Assembly (NCBI GenBank): GCA_002385415.1
Contig: DGDL01000043.1
Location: 1-44,195 of the forward strand
DNA: 44,195 nt
Source: Clostridiales bacterium UBA3953
GTDB taxonomy: Bacteria > Bacillota > Clostridia > Oscillospirales > CAG-272
Direction: 5' to 3'
This document shows, piece after piece, positions 24,565 to 33,559 of this stretch. Every line of letters starts with the position of its first letter. Position 1 is the first letter of the stretch. The notes beneath the pieces were generated by a model. The model was given only the letters and a program-made list of their open reading frames with translations. It was not told the origin of the DNA and searched no databases. A program made the translations under genes and the position numbers.

Positions 24565-25266
24565 ATGAGCAAATGCCTGGTGTCTGTTGACTGGGACTAT
24601 TTTATCTACACAAAAGAGGAGTATTGGGGTTCTTATATTGAAAACAAAAGAAGTTTGGTTGACCTTTGGTACAAAAGATATTTAATGGAGAAGTCGAAGG
24701 GAAGGGACATCAAAGAGTTTTACAGGCTTTCCCCCGACTGGAAGACATTTTGGGACAATATAAAAAAGCGCTTTTCATTTGCCGAGGACGTCAGTGCCTT
24801 TGTTTCGGATTCGCATGCTCTGTCGTATGACATAGCAAAAGAATATGGTTGCAGGACGGTTTGCCTGTTCGATTCTCATGCCGATCTCGGTTACGGGGGG
24901 CTGTCATCGCTTTGCTTTGAGGTCAACTGTTCCAACTGGCTCGGCATGCTGCTGGGTGACCGGCAGATAGAAGAGGCTTATATTTTCTACAGCCCATATA
25001 CTGCTGAAAAGCCGGAAGATTTCAGGCAGATAAACGGCATGTTTAACATTAAATACTGCAGCATAGATGATTTCGGCAATAACTTCACGGTATCGGATGT
25101 GCATGTTTGCAGGTCGGGCGCATGGACGCCGCCGTGGTATGACGAAAAGTTTGCCGAGTTTACCGATGCCATGGGTTTTACATACAAAACAGTGGATTGC
25201 CCGGCAAGAGATTGGGAACCGGAAAACTTAGATTATTCGCAGCAAATCAACTATCTTCTGGCTTGA
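24565..25266 (+). CDS. Arginase-fold / UPF0489-like protein of unknown function
   Basis: This 233-residue protein has Asp/His motifs placed as in ureohydrolase-fold proteins: VSVDWDYF (D9, D11) at the N-terminus and LFDSHADLGYGG (D103, H105, D107) in the middle, followed by EVNCSNWLGMLLGD, similar to the NCxNW of UPF0489 proteins. The two Asp-rich motifs could bind a metal pair. The ribosome binding site is poor (GATGTGA), so expression may be low. A terminator follows 28 nt after the stop. The arginase-like assignment is tentative. Confidence 0.55.
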   Translation: MSKCLVSVDWDYFIYTKEEYWGSYIENKRSLVDLWYKRYLMEKSKGRDIKEFYRLSPDWKTFWDNIKKRFSFAEDVSAFVSDSHALSYDIAKEYGCRTVCLFDSHADLGYGGLSSLCFEVNCSNWLGMLLGDRQIEEAYIFYSPYTAEKPEDFRQINGMFNIKYCSIDDFGNNFTVSDVHVCRSGAWTPPWYDEKFAEFTDAMGFTYKTVDCPARDWEPENLDYSQQINYLLA

Positions 25267-25294
25267 CGGAAGCGGGAAAACCCACCCATGCATA

Positions 25295-25325
25295 AAACCG
25301 CGCTGACTAAAAGCGCGGTTTTTTA
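25295..25325 (+). terminator. Terminator after the arginase-like gene
   Basis: A 10-bp stem AAACCGCGCT/AGCGCGGTTT with a seven-base loop is followed by TTTT. The tail overlaps the next promoter. Confidence 0.85.
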
Positions 25326-25354
25326 TTGCTTTTATTTCCCTTTGACATTATAAT
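25326..25354 (+). promoter_or_regulatory. Promoter of the first URO-D-like gene
   Basis: TTGCTT (25326-25331), 17 nt, TATAAT (25349-25354). The leader is about 36 nt and AGGAGG precedes the ATG. Confidence 0.7.
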
Positions 25355-25396
25355 GGTAATCAAATCCATTTACTCTGAAATGCAGGAGGCAAGCAG

Positions 25397-26554
25397 ATGT
25401 CACAGGGAGTTTCGGACGGAATATTTGGCATGGTGCCTCGCGAGAAAATGAGTAACGGCGCCCGCCTGATGAGAGATGTCTACGACATAAAGTCAAACGC
25501 GCCTATATATCAAACGGAGTTCGGATTTTTCACATTTGAACGCTGGAGAAGAGAAGGCTACATTGACGATAGTACCGATTTAAACGCATTGTTTGGCTTT
25601 GATCCGCCAGCTCGTCACCATTTGGACGGTTTGGGATGGTGTGAGGCAGGATTTTACCCTGCTTTTGAGGTGAAGGTTCTCGAAGACCGCGGCGATTATG
25701 AGGTGGTGCAGGATTTTGCAGGCAGGCATGTGCTGTATTTTAAAGGCAGGCGCGACGGGTTTATGCCGGAATATCTTGACCATCCGGTCAAAGATATGAA
25801 GACATGGGAAGAAAAATGCAAATGGAGGCTTGATCCGAATACGCCGGGAAGATATGCGGATTTTGAAAATCGTATGAGGGTAGCAAAGGAATGTGCGCGC
25901 GAGGGGAGGCTGATAGTTTTAAATGTTGTGGGCGGATATATGTATCTGCGCAGCCTTATAGGACCGCTTGAGCTGCTGTATAAATTCTATGACGACCCGG
26001 CTTTGATCCACGAATGCATGAAAACATGGTTTGAGCTTGCCGACGGGGTCGCCGCGCGCTATCAGCAGCATGTGACAATTGACGAGCTGTTTATTGCGGA
26101 GGACATATGCTTCAACCATGGGCCACTTATCTCACCCGATATGATACGGGAGTTTCTTTTCCCGTATTACCGGCAGCTAATTGAAAATATCAAAAAGCGC
26201 CAGCTCGACAAAACCCGGCACCTCTATTTCCATGTGGACACCGACGGGTATGCGGAGCCGGTTATTCCCCTGTACCGCGAGCTGGGGATGGATCGCATGA
26301 GTCCGTTCGAGGTCGCGGCGGGCTGCGATGTCGTGAGGATAGGGCGGCAGTATCCGGATTTGATAATAAGCGGCGGGATTGACAAGCGTGTGCTTGCACA
26401 GGGGAAAGAGGCAATTGACAGGCATATCGACTCTATCCTGCCCGTCATGAAAAGGCGGGGAGGCTATTATCCTACCTGCGACCACGGTGTCCCCGAAGAG
26501 GTCAGCTTTGAAAACTACATGCACTACCGAAAGCGGATTTTAGAGTACGCATAA
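25397..26554 (+). CDS. Uroporphyrinogen-decarboxylase-superfamily protein (URO-D/MtaA-like) A
   Basis: This is a 385-residue TIM-barrel protein. It has the late-barrel segments of the superfamily: AEDICFNHGPLISPDMIREF, RHLYFHVDTDGY, MDRMSPFEVAAGCDV and IISGGIDKRVL. The zinc-binding HxCG of MtaA-type cobalamin methyltransferases is altered to HVD (H279, D281), while YPTCDHGVP (C361, H363) lies where the distal metal ligand is expected. True HemE motifs are absent, so haem synthesis is unlikely. A methyl-transfer role is known for some relatives; the substrate here is unknown. The start has AGGAGG eight bases upstream. No corrinoid protein gene is nearby. Confidence 0.82.
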   Translation: MSQGVSDGIFGMVPREKMSNGARLMRDVYDIKSNAPIYQTEFGFFTFERWRREGYIDDSTDLNALFGFDPPARHHLDGLGWCEAGFYPAFEVKVLEDRGDYEVVQDFAGRHVLYFKGRRDGFMPEYLDHPVKDMKTWEEKCKWRLDPNTPGRYADFENRMRVAKECAREGRLIVLNVVGGYMYLRSLIGPLELLYKFYDDPALIHECMKTWFELADGVAARYQQHVTIDELFIAEDICFNHGPLISPDMIREFLFPYYRQLIENIKKRQLDKTRHLYFHVDTDGYAEPVIPLYRELGMDRMSPFEVAAGCDVVRIGRQYPDLIISGGIDKRVLAQGKEAIDRHIDSILPVMKRRGGYYPTCDHGVPEEVSFENYMHYRKRILEYA

Positions 26555-26649
26555 ATTGCGCTTGCGTTCTCGGTGAAAAGTGTATGGCTGTCCCCGGTCT
26601 TTTATAAACACCCGCAGCAATTGCAGCGTACAAAAGTCAGGACATATTA

Positions 26650-26999
26650 ACATGACGGCTGAGAACTGCTGCGGCGGCTTTCAATTGATTGTAAGGCGAG
26701 GGCAACCCTCGTGCGCCTTGTAGCGGCGTAAACCGCCTTGTCGTCTGATCGGTAATATCCGAGCGCCGGTTTGCCCCAAAAATGAAAGCCTTGCAGCCGT
26801 CCCCACTCGGCTTCGCCGGCAAGTATCTTCGGTATATTGGGTGGCCGGCTCCTCCGGCTTCATCGAGTATGGGATTAAACCATGTGCTGTAGCAAATAGC
26901 CACGAGATTCTCACGCTCCGCAATGTCAAACAGTTTTGATTGGGTCTTTGTTTTGCCGGCGGCTGTAGTTTCAACGCTTTTTTGGTGTGTGTTTTCCAT
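26650..26999 (-). pseudogene. Frameshifted, truncated glycosidase-like remnant (GH99-like start)
   Basis: An ATG at 26999 with a distant GGAGAG begins MENTHQKSVE and runs to IAERENLVAICYSTWFNPIL. A frameshift near 26855 moves coding into another frame reading PPNIPKILAGEAEWGRLQGF, then HFWGKPALGYYRSDDKAV, after which the match is lost. The FHFWGKPALGYYRSDD motif is the one seen at the start of TIM-barrel glycan hydrolase-like proteins related to GH99/DUF5010-type enzymes. The rest of the barrel is missing, so this is dead. The family call rests on memory of that motif. Confidence 0.55.
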
Positions 27000-27222
27000 G
27001 TTAATCGGCACTCTCCTATCACAGGCATAATCGTCAGCCATGAGAATTTATATAGTCGGCGAAGTTATAATGGTAGGCAGCTTTTAACCTGAACCCTGTT
27101 ATCATTATAACGCCGGTAGAATGCGGAATCCAATCGCATATCTAAAGCAAAAGCAATATCCTGGCATGTTTCACTGAATGTTCCTCTATCAAAAAATCGA
27201 TTTAAATAAAGGGGTAGAAATT

Positions 27223-28692
27223 ATGTTGAAACAGCTATTTTGCCTGCTGCTTGCCTTTGCGATTTTGCTGCCGCTGGTCTCCTGTTCGGACGGCGCAGCG
27301 AGCACGACGGTAACCGATGTCAGTGAAACGACAACAGAGACCGAACCGGAAGACACACGGGTGTATCCTGATTTGCCTGCCTATGACGCGGAAGGCGCGA
27401 CGGTGACCGTCGTAAATATCGATTATACCATTCCGATTTGGGTCCAGCGCGATATTTACGCCGAAGAGCTCAACGGCGAGATTATCAACGATGCCGTATT
27501 CAATCGCAACTTCATTGTTCAGGAGCGCTATAATCTCAAAATAGTTTCAAATCAGGTGCATGACACGTACGGTACAGTTGTCCAAGCCAACGCGGCAGCC
27601 GACGGGAGCATCGACCTGGCAACGGTATGTCTGAAACATTTTGCGATGCTTGCCAGCTCGCGCAATTTGGTTGAGCTGAGGACGATTCCGCATCTTGACC
27701 TTGAAAAGCCGTGGTATGACCAAAGCTCGGTCGAGTGCCTTTCGATTGCCAACAAACTTTACGGCGTATGCTCCGATTACACTATAATGGACAAAGATGC
27801 CACGACCGGAATGGTCTTCAACAAGCAGCTGCTCCAAGACTATAATCTCCAAGACCCGTATGCGCTTGCCAAATCGGGCAGCTGGACAATAGACAAGCTG
27901 CAAGAGATGTCGTCGAATGTCTCGCTTGATGTAAACGGAGACGGCAAAATGGACGACAACGACCGCTATGGTCTGCTTTATCAACGCGACACGATGTCGA
28001 GCTTTTACAACGGATGCGGCGGAATAATAGCGTCAAAAGACGAAGACGACCTGCCTGTTATGACCTTAAATACCGACAGGTCGTATATAATACTTGACAA
28101 GCTCTATGATTATCTCTATAACGAGCAAATCTGCTTCCATGTCATGAAGTTCTTCGACCCGCTGCCCGAAGGGTTTACAAACGGCATGACACGCATGTTT
28201 CAGGCAAACTGTGCCCTGTTTATGTGGATACGCATGGCGGACGTCCAAAACCTGCGCACCATGGAAGTCGATTTCGGCATCCTGCCCATACCGAAGTGGG
28301 ACGAAAAGCAAGCTCGCTACTTTCACTCTGTCAACCCCTATGTAGGAGCAGCAGTCATTGTGCCCAAATGCGCACCTAATCTTGAGCTAACGGGTCTTTT
28401 TATCGAGGCGATTTCAGCCGAGTCGAAATATCTGCTGCAGCCCGCGTACTATGAGGTAATGCTTACCACAAAGCTGACGCGCGACAACGAAAGCGCGGAA
28501 ATGCTCGACATAATCTTTTCGTCGCGTATATATGACAATGGGGAGATTTACGATTTCGGCGGTATCGGAGGAGACCTTATCTACATGACAATGACATTTG
28601 ACCGCAACATAGCATCGACGTATGCAAAAAAGGAAAAAATGATAGCAAAGCAAATCGAAAAGACGGTAAAGGATTTCACCGAAGACGAATAA
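27223..28692 (+). CDS. Extracellular solute-binding lipoprotein (orphan, SBP3)
   Basis: This 489-residue lipoprotein has signal and lipobox LVSC (Cys21) and a Thr/Glu-rich linker. The start at 27223 has AAAGGGG upstream and gives a normal signal peptide; the frame could begin at 27178, but that would add a polar extension. It shares LNGEIINDAVFNRN, EKPWYDQSS and a full EF-hand-like loop DVNGDGKMDDND (about nt 27929-27964) with its paralogues. Carbohydrate binding at the membrane surface is expected. It precedes the FAD oxidoreductase gene but is separated from it by a terminator, and no permease gene adjoins. Confidence 0.88.
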   Translation: MLKQLFCLLLAFAILLPLVSCSDGAASTTVTDVSETTTETEPEDTRVYPDLPAYDAEGATVTVVNIDYTIPIWVQRDIYAEELNGEIINDAVFNRNFIVQERYNLKIVSNQVHDTYGTVVQANAAADGSIDLATVCLKHFAMLASSRNLVELRTIPHLDLEKPWYDQSSVECLSIANKLYGVCSDYTIMDKDATTGMVFNKQLLQDYNLQDPYALAKSGSWTIDKLQEMSSNVSLDVNGDGKMDDNDRYGLLYQRDTMSSFYNGCGGIIASKDEDDLPVMTLNTDRSYIILDKLYDYLYNEQICFHVMKFFDPLPEGFTNGMTRMFQANCALFMWIRMADVQNLRTMEVDFGILPIPKWDEKQARYFHSVNPYVGAAVIVPKCAPNLELTGLFIEAISAESKYLLQPAYYEVMLTTKLTRDNESAEMLDIIFSSRIYDNGEIYDFGGIGGDLIYMTMTFDRNIASTYAKKEKMIAKQIEKTVKDFTEDE

Positions 28693-28792
28693 ACTGCTCT
28701 TGTTGTATATATCCTTTCGGCGGCCGTTTAGCGAACAAAAAGACTACTGCCGGCAGAATGGGGATTTAGACGCTGTGCAGATTTAAAACCAA

Positions 28793-28827
28793 GCGAGGGG
28801 AACCGAAAAACCCCCTCGCATTTTTTA
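28793..28827 (+). terminator. Terminator after SBP3
   Basis: An 8-bp stem GCGAGGGG/CCCCTCGC is followed by ATTTTTTATTT. The rest of the 300-base gap to the next gene holds nothing else recognised. Confidence 0.85.
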
Positions 28828-28993
28828 TTTCTATGATAGATACTCTGGCAAACCGCTTGTTTGAATTGCAATTATGTTATATGATTATGCTATAGGCTTT
28901 TTGTGCCGTCAATTTATCTGCTCTTTCCAGGAAACTGAAAACCATTTTCCGCTCTTTTAGAATAACAAAAACTGAAAGGTTGGTACAAAGCAA

Positions 28994-30688
28994 ATGAAGC
29001 ATGTTTACCATGACGTTGACCTTTGCGTGATAGGCGGCGGTATGGCGGGACTTTGCGCGGCGGTGGCTGCCGCAAGGCATGGGATTCGGGTGGCGCTAAT
29101 GCATGACAGGCCGGTGCTCGGCGGGAACGCCTCGAGTGAAATCCGAATGCATATATGCGGCGCGCACGGCGACGGCAACAGGGAAACGGGCTTGCTCGAG
29201 GAGATAATCCTTGAAAACTACTACAGAAACCACAACATGTGCTATTCAATCTGGGACAGTATTCTATATGAAAAGGCGAGATTTGAAGAAAACATAACAC
29301 TGCTTTTAAACTGCACATGCCAGACCGCTGAGACCGACCCCGAGACCGGTCGCATCCTATCGGTGACAGGCTGGACGCTCTGCAGCGAGACATATCACAC
29401 GGTCAAAGCCAAGTTTTTTGCCGACTGTTCGGGCGACTCGATTTTAGCGCCGCTTACCGGAGCCGAGTATGTTATGGGCAGGGAAGGCCGCAACGAGTTT
29501 GGGGAGCCAATCGCGCCCGAAGTGGCTGATAAAAAAACCATGGGCATGAGCATTATAATGATGCTGCGCGAAACCGACAGCCCGCAGCCCTACACACCGC
29601 CGGAATGGGCGTATAAGTTCCCGACCGACGCCGATTTGCCGATTGCCGACCATTCTGTAAACACAAACTTTTGGTGGATAGAGTACGGCGGCACGCTCGA
29701 CTGCATTCATGACACCGACGAGATCCGCGACGAGCTGCTAAAGATTGCGTTTGGCGTATGGGACCACATGAAAAACTACGGCGACCACGGCTGTGAAAAC
29801 TGGATGCTCGACTGGGTGGGCTTTCTGCCCGGAAAGCGGGAGAGCAGGCGCTATCGCGGCCCCTATGTCGTGACGCAGCACGACGTGGAAGCGGGCGGCA
29901 GATTTGACGATGTAATCACTTACGGCGGCTGGACAATGGACGACCATTTTCCGGAGGGGTTTTATTATCGCAAAGGGCACCCGACCATATATCACCCGGC
30001 GCCGTCGCCGTGGGGGATACCCTATCGCGCGGTGTACTCGGTGAATATCCCCAACCTTTTCTTTGCGGGTCGGAATATCAGCGTCACACATACGGCGTTC
30101 AGCTCGTCGCGCGTGATGGGCACCTGCGCAATGCTCGGTCAGGCGGCAGGCACCGCCGCGGCGCTCGCCGTGCACGACGGTGCGGAGCACTGCGGTGAGG
30201 TTGACGTCGGAAAATTGCAGGAGGCGCTGCTTTGGGACGACTGCATGCTCCCGGGGAGGCCCCGGATCCCGACCGAGAAAACCAAGTCAGCAAAGACACT
30301 CTATCCAATGCTGGCTGACGGCTGTGACCGCGAAAATCCGGCGGAGGTTGCACTCGGGCAGGCGATTACATACACATGGGACACGCCGGTATATGTTGAT
30401 GAGGTGCGCGTTATATTTGACAGCGACCTCAATCGCAGAAGGCACAACATGCCGTCAAGCTATCCGCTGAACATGCCGAAAGACCACGTGCCTGAGACCT
30501 TGGTCAAAGAATACAAAATAATCGCGGTGAGCGAAGGCGGGGAAGAAGTAACTTTGGTCCATGAAACCAAAAACCGCGCCCGCCTTGTTAAAAAGCCGGT
30601 GAAAATGAAATGCAAAGAAGTTAAACTCATCCCGCTTGCGACATGGGGCAAAGAGACCGCGGCTGTGTTTGCGCTGGATGTGAGATAA
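28994..30688 (+). CDS. FAD-dependent oxidoreductase (FAD_oxidored type)
   Basis: This 564-residue flavoprotein starts with the dinucleotide-binding fold DVDLCVIGGGMAGLCAAVAA (GGGMAG, residues 14-19), then DRPVLGGNASSEIRMHICGA, the signature of the PF12831 family. The second FAD segment is VNIPNLFFAGRNISVTH with SSRVMGTCAMLGQAAGTAAA. The last ~110 residues form a beta-sandwich-like domain found in relatives from glycan-degrading bacteria. Substrates of this family are mostly unknown; sugar or polyol oxidation is plausible here. The ribosome binding site is weak (GAAAGG). It is monocistronic. Confidence 0.88.
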   Translation: MKHVYHDVDLCVIGGGMAGLCAAVAAARHGIRVALMHDRPVLGGNASSEIRMHICGAHGDGNRETGLLEEIILENYYRNHNMCYSIWDSILYEKARFEENITLLLNCTCQTAETDPETGRILSVTGWTLCSETYHTVKAKFFADCSGDSILAPLTGAEYVMGREGRNEFGEPIAPEVADKKTMGMSIIMMLRETDSPQPYTPPEWAYKFPTDADLPIADHSVNTNFWWIEYGGTLDCIHDTDEIRDELLKIAFGVWDHMKNYGDHGCENWMLDWVGFLPGKRESRRYRGPYVVTQHDVEAGGRFDDVITYGGWTMDDHFPEGFYYRKGHPTIYHPAPSPWGIPYRAVYSVNIPNLFFAGRNISVTHTAFSSSRVMGTCAMLGQAAGTAAALAVHDGAEHCGEVDVGKLQEALLWDDCMLPGRPRIPTEKTKSAKTLYPMLADGCDRENPAEVALGQAITYTWDTPVYVDEVRVIFDSDLNRRRHNMPSSYPLNMPKDHVPETLVKEYKIIAVSEGGEEVTLVHETKNRARLVKKPVKMKCKEVKLIPLATWGKETAAVFALDVR

Positions 30689-30731
30689 AATTACAGCCTG
30701 CGTACCGGCAGCCTCGCAGCTATATCTGTTG

Positions 30732-30762
30732 GCGTGCCGCTAAATGGAGCGGCGCCCGTTTT
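30732..30762 (+). terminator. Terminator after the FAD oxidoreductase gene
   Basis: GTGCCGCT pairs with AGCGGCGC (one G-T pair), followed by CCGTTTT. Confidence 0.55.
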
Positions 30763-30918
30763 GGAATGCCGGAAAACAGAATGCACAAGGCTGTATAAGG
30801 GAACTTTTAACATTTTCAAACGTCTTATGATTGTGTTAAATTATTACTGCAAATAAAACCGGTCAACGGGGATTGGACCCTCTCCACTCCCCGTTAAACT
30901 ATATCAGAAAGGCAAGTC

Positions 30919-31629
30919 ATGGACCAAAAAAACGAGATAATAGCGGCTGATTTTGATAAATTGGCCGAGGCGGCAGACCACACCAGATGGGACCACAACA
31001 ACAATTATTATAAAATGATGCTTGCGTCCATCCCTCCGGAGCTGCCGCGCTCGGCGCCGGCAATAGATATAGGCTGTGGCACGGGTCTGTTATGCCGCAT
31101 GCTGGCCGGGCGGTTTGATAAAGTTATAGGCGTCGATATATCCGAAGGGCAGCTTAACATTGCGCGCTCACAGGGGGTGCCCGGATGCGAGTTTATACTT
31201 GGCGATATAATGGATTTGCGGCTTGATGAGAGCACCTACGCCTGTATTGTCTCGGTCGCCGCCGCCCATCACATGCCGTATGGTGCGCTGCTTGAAAAAT
31301 GCAAAAAAGCCCTTATGCCCGGCGGCGTGCTGATGATACTCGATTTATATGAGCCAAAAACATTGAGCGACTATTTATTGCAAGGGCTTGCGTTTTTGCC
31401 CAACCGGATTCTCGAGTTTTACCATAACCGGGACAATCCGCGGACAAAGGAAGAGATAGCCCTTTGGCTCGAGCATGGAAAACGCGACGAATATATGAGC
31501 ATAAAAGAGCTGCGTGATGAGGCAAATAAAACCCTTGGCGGCGGTTTTCGCCTGCGCAGGCTGCTCTATTTCCGTTACTTGTTAACTTACATAAAACCGA
31601 AGGAACAAGAAGTTGGCATATCAAGATGA
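30919..31629 (+). CDS. Class I SAM-dependent methyltransferase
   Basis: This is a 236-residue protein. SAM motif I AIDIGCGTGLLCRML (residues 48-62), VIGVDISEGQLNIAR with the acidic ribose-binding residue, FILGDIMDLRLDES, the catalytic-region VSVAAAHHMPY and PGGVLMILDLYEP follow the order of ubiquinone/small-molecule methyltransferases. The substrate is unknown. The stop overlaps the start of the next gene by ATGA, so the two are translated together. Confidence 0.88.
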   Translation: MDQKNEIIAADFDKLAEAADHTRWDHNNNYYKMMLASIPPELPRSAPAIDIGCGTGLLCRMLAGRFDKVIGVDISEGQLNIARSQGVPGCEFILGDIMDLRLDESTYACIVSVAAAHHMPYGALLEKCKKALMPGGVLMILDLYEPKTLSDYLLQGLAFLPNRILEFYHNRDNPRTKEEIALWLEHGKRDEYMSIKELRDEANKTLGGGFRLRRLLYFRYLLTYIKPKEQEVGISR

Positions 31630-32219
31630 AAGCGACTAAACCGTATTTACTTATTGTAACAGGCAGACCGGGTACAGGGAAGACTACATTTGCCAAAAAG
31701 CTTGGCAAACATATTTATATGCCTGTTTTCAGTCGGGATGAGATTAAAGAGGGATATGTTCATACACTCGGCAAAAGCCATGCCGAGCTTCCCAAAGAAA
31801 CCAATAAAATAGTCACCGATATATTTTTTGAAACAATTGAAAGCCTACTTTTCAAAAATGTATCCCTTATTGCGGAAGCCGCGTTTCAGCATAAAGTGTG
31901 GGAGTCAAGGCTGTGCGACTTAAAGAGAAAAGTCAAGCTTTTTGTTCTGATCTGCAAAACCTCGGATGACCGAATATCGCAAAAACGCTTTATAAGCCGC
32001 GGAAAAGATAATCCTATGAGAGAATATTTTCATGGTGATAAGGCAGTAAAGCTTGATTACGGTGGCGCACAGCCTGAAATATCGCCATACGACGAGCCGC
32101 ATTTGGATGTGCCGACAATATATGTTGACACAACTGGCGATTATAGCCCGTCCATTCCTGAGCTGAAAGCGGATATTTTCGGAATGGCGAAAGGAACAAT
32201 CACGCAGGAGTATGACTAA
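31626..32219 (+). CDS. P-loop NTPase / small-molecule kinase-like protein
   Basis: This 197-residue protein has Walker A GRPGTGKTT (residues 13-21) near the N-terminus, FSRDEIKEGYVHTLG, LIAEAAFQHKVWESRL as a Walker-B-like segment, a lid-like RFISRGKDNP and VPTIYVDTTGDYSP near the C-terminus. This is the plan of AAA_33-type kinases (zeta toxin/APH-like phosphotransferases). It starts within the stop of the methyltransferase gene (ATGA), with no separate ribosome binding site needed. The pair may modify the same substrate, for example a sugar or antibiotic, but that is inference. Confidence 0.82.
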   Translation: MKATKPYLLIVTGRPGTGKTTFAKKLGKHIYMPVFSRDEIKEGYVHTLGKSHAELPKETNKIVTDIFFETIESLLFKNVSLIAEAAFQHKVWESRLCDLKRKVKLFVLICKTSDDRISQKRFISRGKDNPMREYFHGDKAVKLDYGGAQPEISPYDEPHLDVPTIYVDTTGDYSPSIPELKADIFGMAKGTITQEYD

Positions 32220-32337
32220 CAAAAGACAGGGCGGCGGAATGGGTTATACCCCGGATTTCGGGCACAAACGCTGAGCTGATGAAGCTTTGCCGGCAAAGCC
32301 TATCGGAGCGAGTGTGCTGACAATTGGCAAGGATTTG

Positions 32338-32366
32338 AAAAAGAGGCCGCTTCACCGGCTTTTTTA
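32338..32366 (+). terminator. Terminator of the methyltransferase-kinase operon
   Basis: AAAGAGGCCG pairs with CGGCTTTTTT using G-T pairs, with a six-base loop. Confidence 0.6.
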
Positions 32367-32425
32367 CATGAAAATTTCAGTCGATGAAGAATTAAGTATT
32401 GCTGCTGATACATTGCTTAAAAGAC

Positions 32426-32450
32426 AAGGGGACTGTCAAGCAGTCCCCTT
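32426..32450 (-). terminator. Terminator of the second URO-D-like gene
   Basis: A perfect 10-bp stem AAGGGGACTG/CAGTCCCCTT with a five-base loop, followed on the minus strand by TGTCTTTTAAG. Confidence 0.7.
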
Positions 32451-32460
32451 TACACAGCTC

Positions 32461-33477
32461 TTATCTTGTATGCGCGGCGCGTGCCATTGCAAGCACGTTT
32501 GCGGGCGGCACGTTCGGGAGTATTTCCTCGTGGCTGGGCGAGATGACGATATTCGGGCCGAGGATGTCGCGCACGCGCCTGACTTCCGCTTCTATTTCGG
32601 CAGGCGTGGCATTCACGAAAAAGCTCTGCGCGTCGATTCCGCCGAGGAAAGCAAGGTCGTTTTTATACTGTGCAAGCGAGTGCGCGTCCATGCCGGTCGC
32701 CTGTGCCTGAATAGGGTGTATAACGTCCACGCCGGCATCGATGAGGTCGGGTATAACACGATATATCGAGCCGCAGGAGTGAATCATCACAATTTTGCCG
32801 TACTTTTTGCCTACCGCAACCAAGCGTTTGACTGAGGGCAGCACAAATTTGCGGAAAAGCTCGGGTGAGATCATGAGATCGCGTTGTGTGCCGAAATCGT
32901 TACCAAAGAACATGATGTCGGCGCGGTCGCCGAGCCCCGCAAAAAATTTATCGTTTGCGGCAACATAAAAGTCGACCACGCGCTCGGTCACCGCCTCGAC
33001 CACTGCAGGATTTTCGTACATTTTTATAAAGTAATTCTCCATGCCGAAAAAGTCTGCCACGATGTGATAAAAACAGCTCCACAAACCCGTAAACACCGCC
33101 TTGTCCTGATGGCGGTCGATAGCGGCATATACATCGGTAAAGTCGAGATATTTGGGGTCGGGCCACGGGTAGCGGTCAACCTCGGCGACGTCTTCGGTGT
33201 CGGCAAATGTGCCGCCGGCGCTGAGTGTCGGGCGGCCGCTTGTGCCCCATGAGGTGTCGAACATGGGCAGTCCTTCGGGGTGTCTGTAGCCCCAGTCGGC
33301 AGAAATCCAGCGGCAGTCGTCGCCGAGATATGTATAAATCGCTTCGTAATCGGGCTCGATTCCCCATTCTTTTGCCATGATTGGAACGGTGGCGTGATTT
33401 GGATGGCCTGTCCAAAACGCCAGCCCGTCGGTATTCTTGCGAGTGAATATGTTTTTTACAATTTCGCGGGAAGTCAT
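32461..33477 (-). CDS. Uroporphyrinogen-decarboxylase-superfamily protein (URO-D/MtaA-like) B
   Basis: This 338-residue TIM-barrel protein begins with the family's MTSREIVKNIFTRKNTDGLA. MIHSCGSIYRVIPDLIDAGV holds the HxCG metal motif (H233, C235), IHPIQAQATGMD follows, and LAFLGGIDAQSFF and ISPSHEEILPNVPPANVLAM close the barrel. In MtaA-type enzymes a Cys sits where H316 of SPSHEE lies, so the metal set would be His-Cys-His. HemE-specific motifs are missing. A methyltransferase-like role on a cobalamin carrier or a methylated substrate is possible. AAAGAGG lies ten bases before the ATG. It is divergent from the Gfo/Idh/MocA gene. Confidence 0.85.
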   Translation of the reverse strand: MTSREIVKNIFTRKNTDGLAFWTGHPNHATVPIMAKEWGIEPDYEAIYTYLGDDCRWISADWGYRHPEGLPMFDTSWGTSGRPTLSAGGTFADTEDVAEVDRYPWPDPKYLDFTDVYAAIDRHQDKAVFTGLWSCFYHIVADFFGMENYFIKMYENPAVVEAVTERVVDFYVAANDKFFAGLGDRADIMFFGNDFGTQRDLMISPELFRKFVLPSVKRLVAVGKKYGKIVMIHSCGSIYRVIPDLIDAGVDVIHPIQAQATGMDAHSLAQYKNDLAFLGGIDAQSFFVNATPAEIEAEVRRVRDILGPNIVISPSHEEILPNVPPANVLAMARAAHTR

Positions 33478-33523
33478 ATGAGTTAACCTCTTTCGACGTA
33501 TGGCTAAATTTAATTTTCATTTG

Positions 33524-33552
33524 ATTATATCACATATACGCATTTAAGTAAA
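33524..33552 (-). promoter_or_regulatory. Promoter of URO-D-like gene B
   Basis: On the minus strand TTTACT, 17 nt, TATAAT with an extended TG (TGATATAAT). The leader is about 40 nt. Confidence 0.6.
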
Positions 33553-33559
33553 CAAAAGT

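Noticed and set aside
32284..32299. Perfect 16-bp palindrome GCTTTGCCGGCAAAGC
   Set aside because: Isolated, without a promoter or T tract near it; probably chance or a weak hairpin.
32287..32835. 182-codon frame overlapping the end of URO-D-like gene B
   Set aside because: It crosses two terminators and is antisense to conserved residues.
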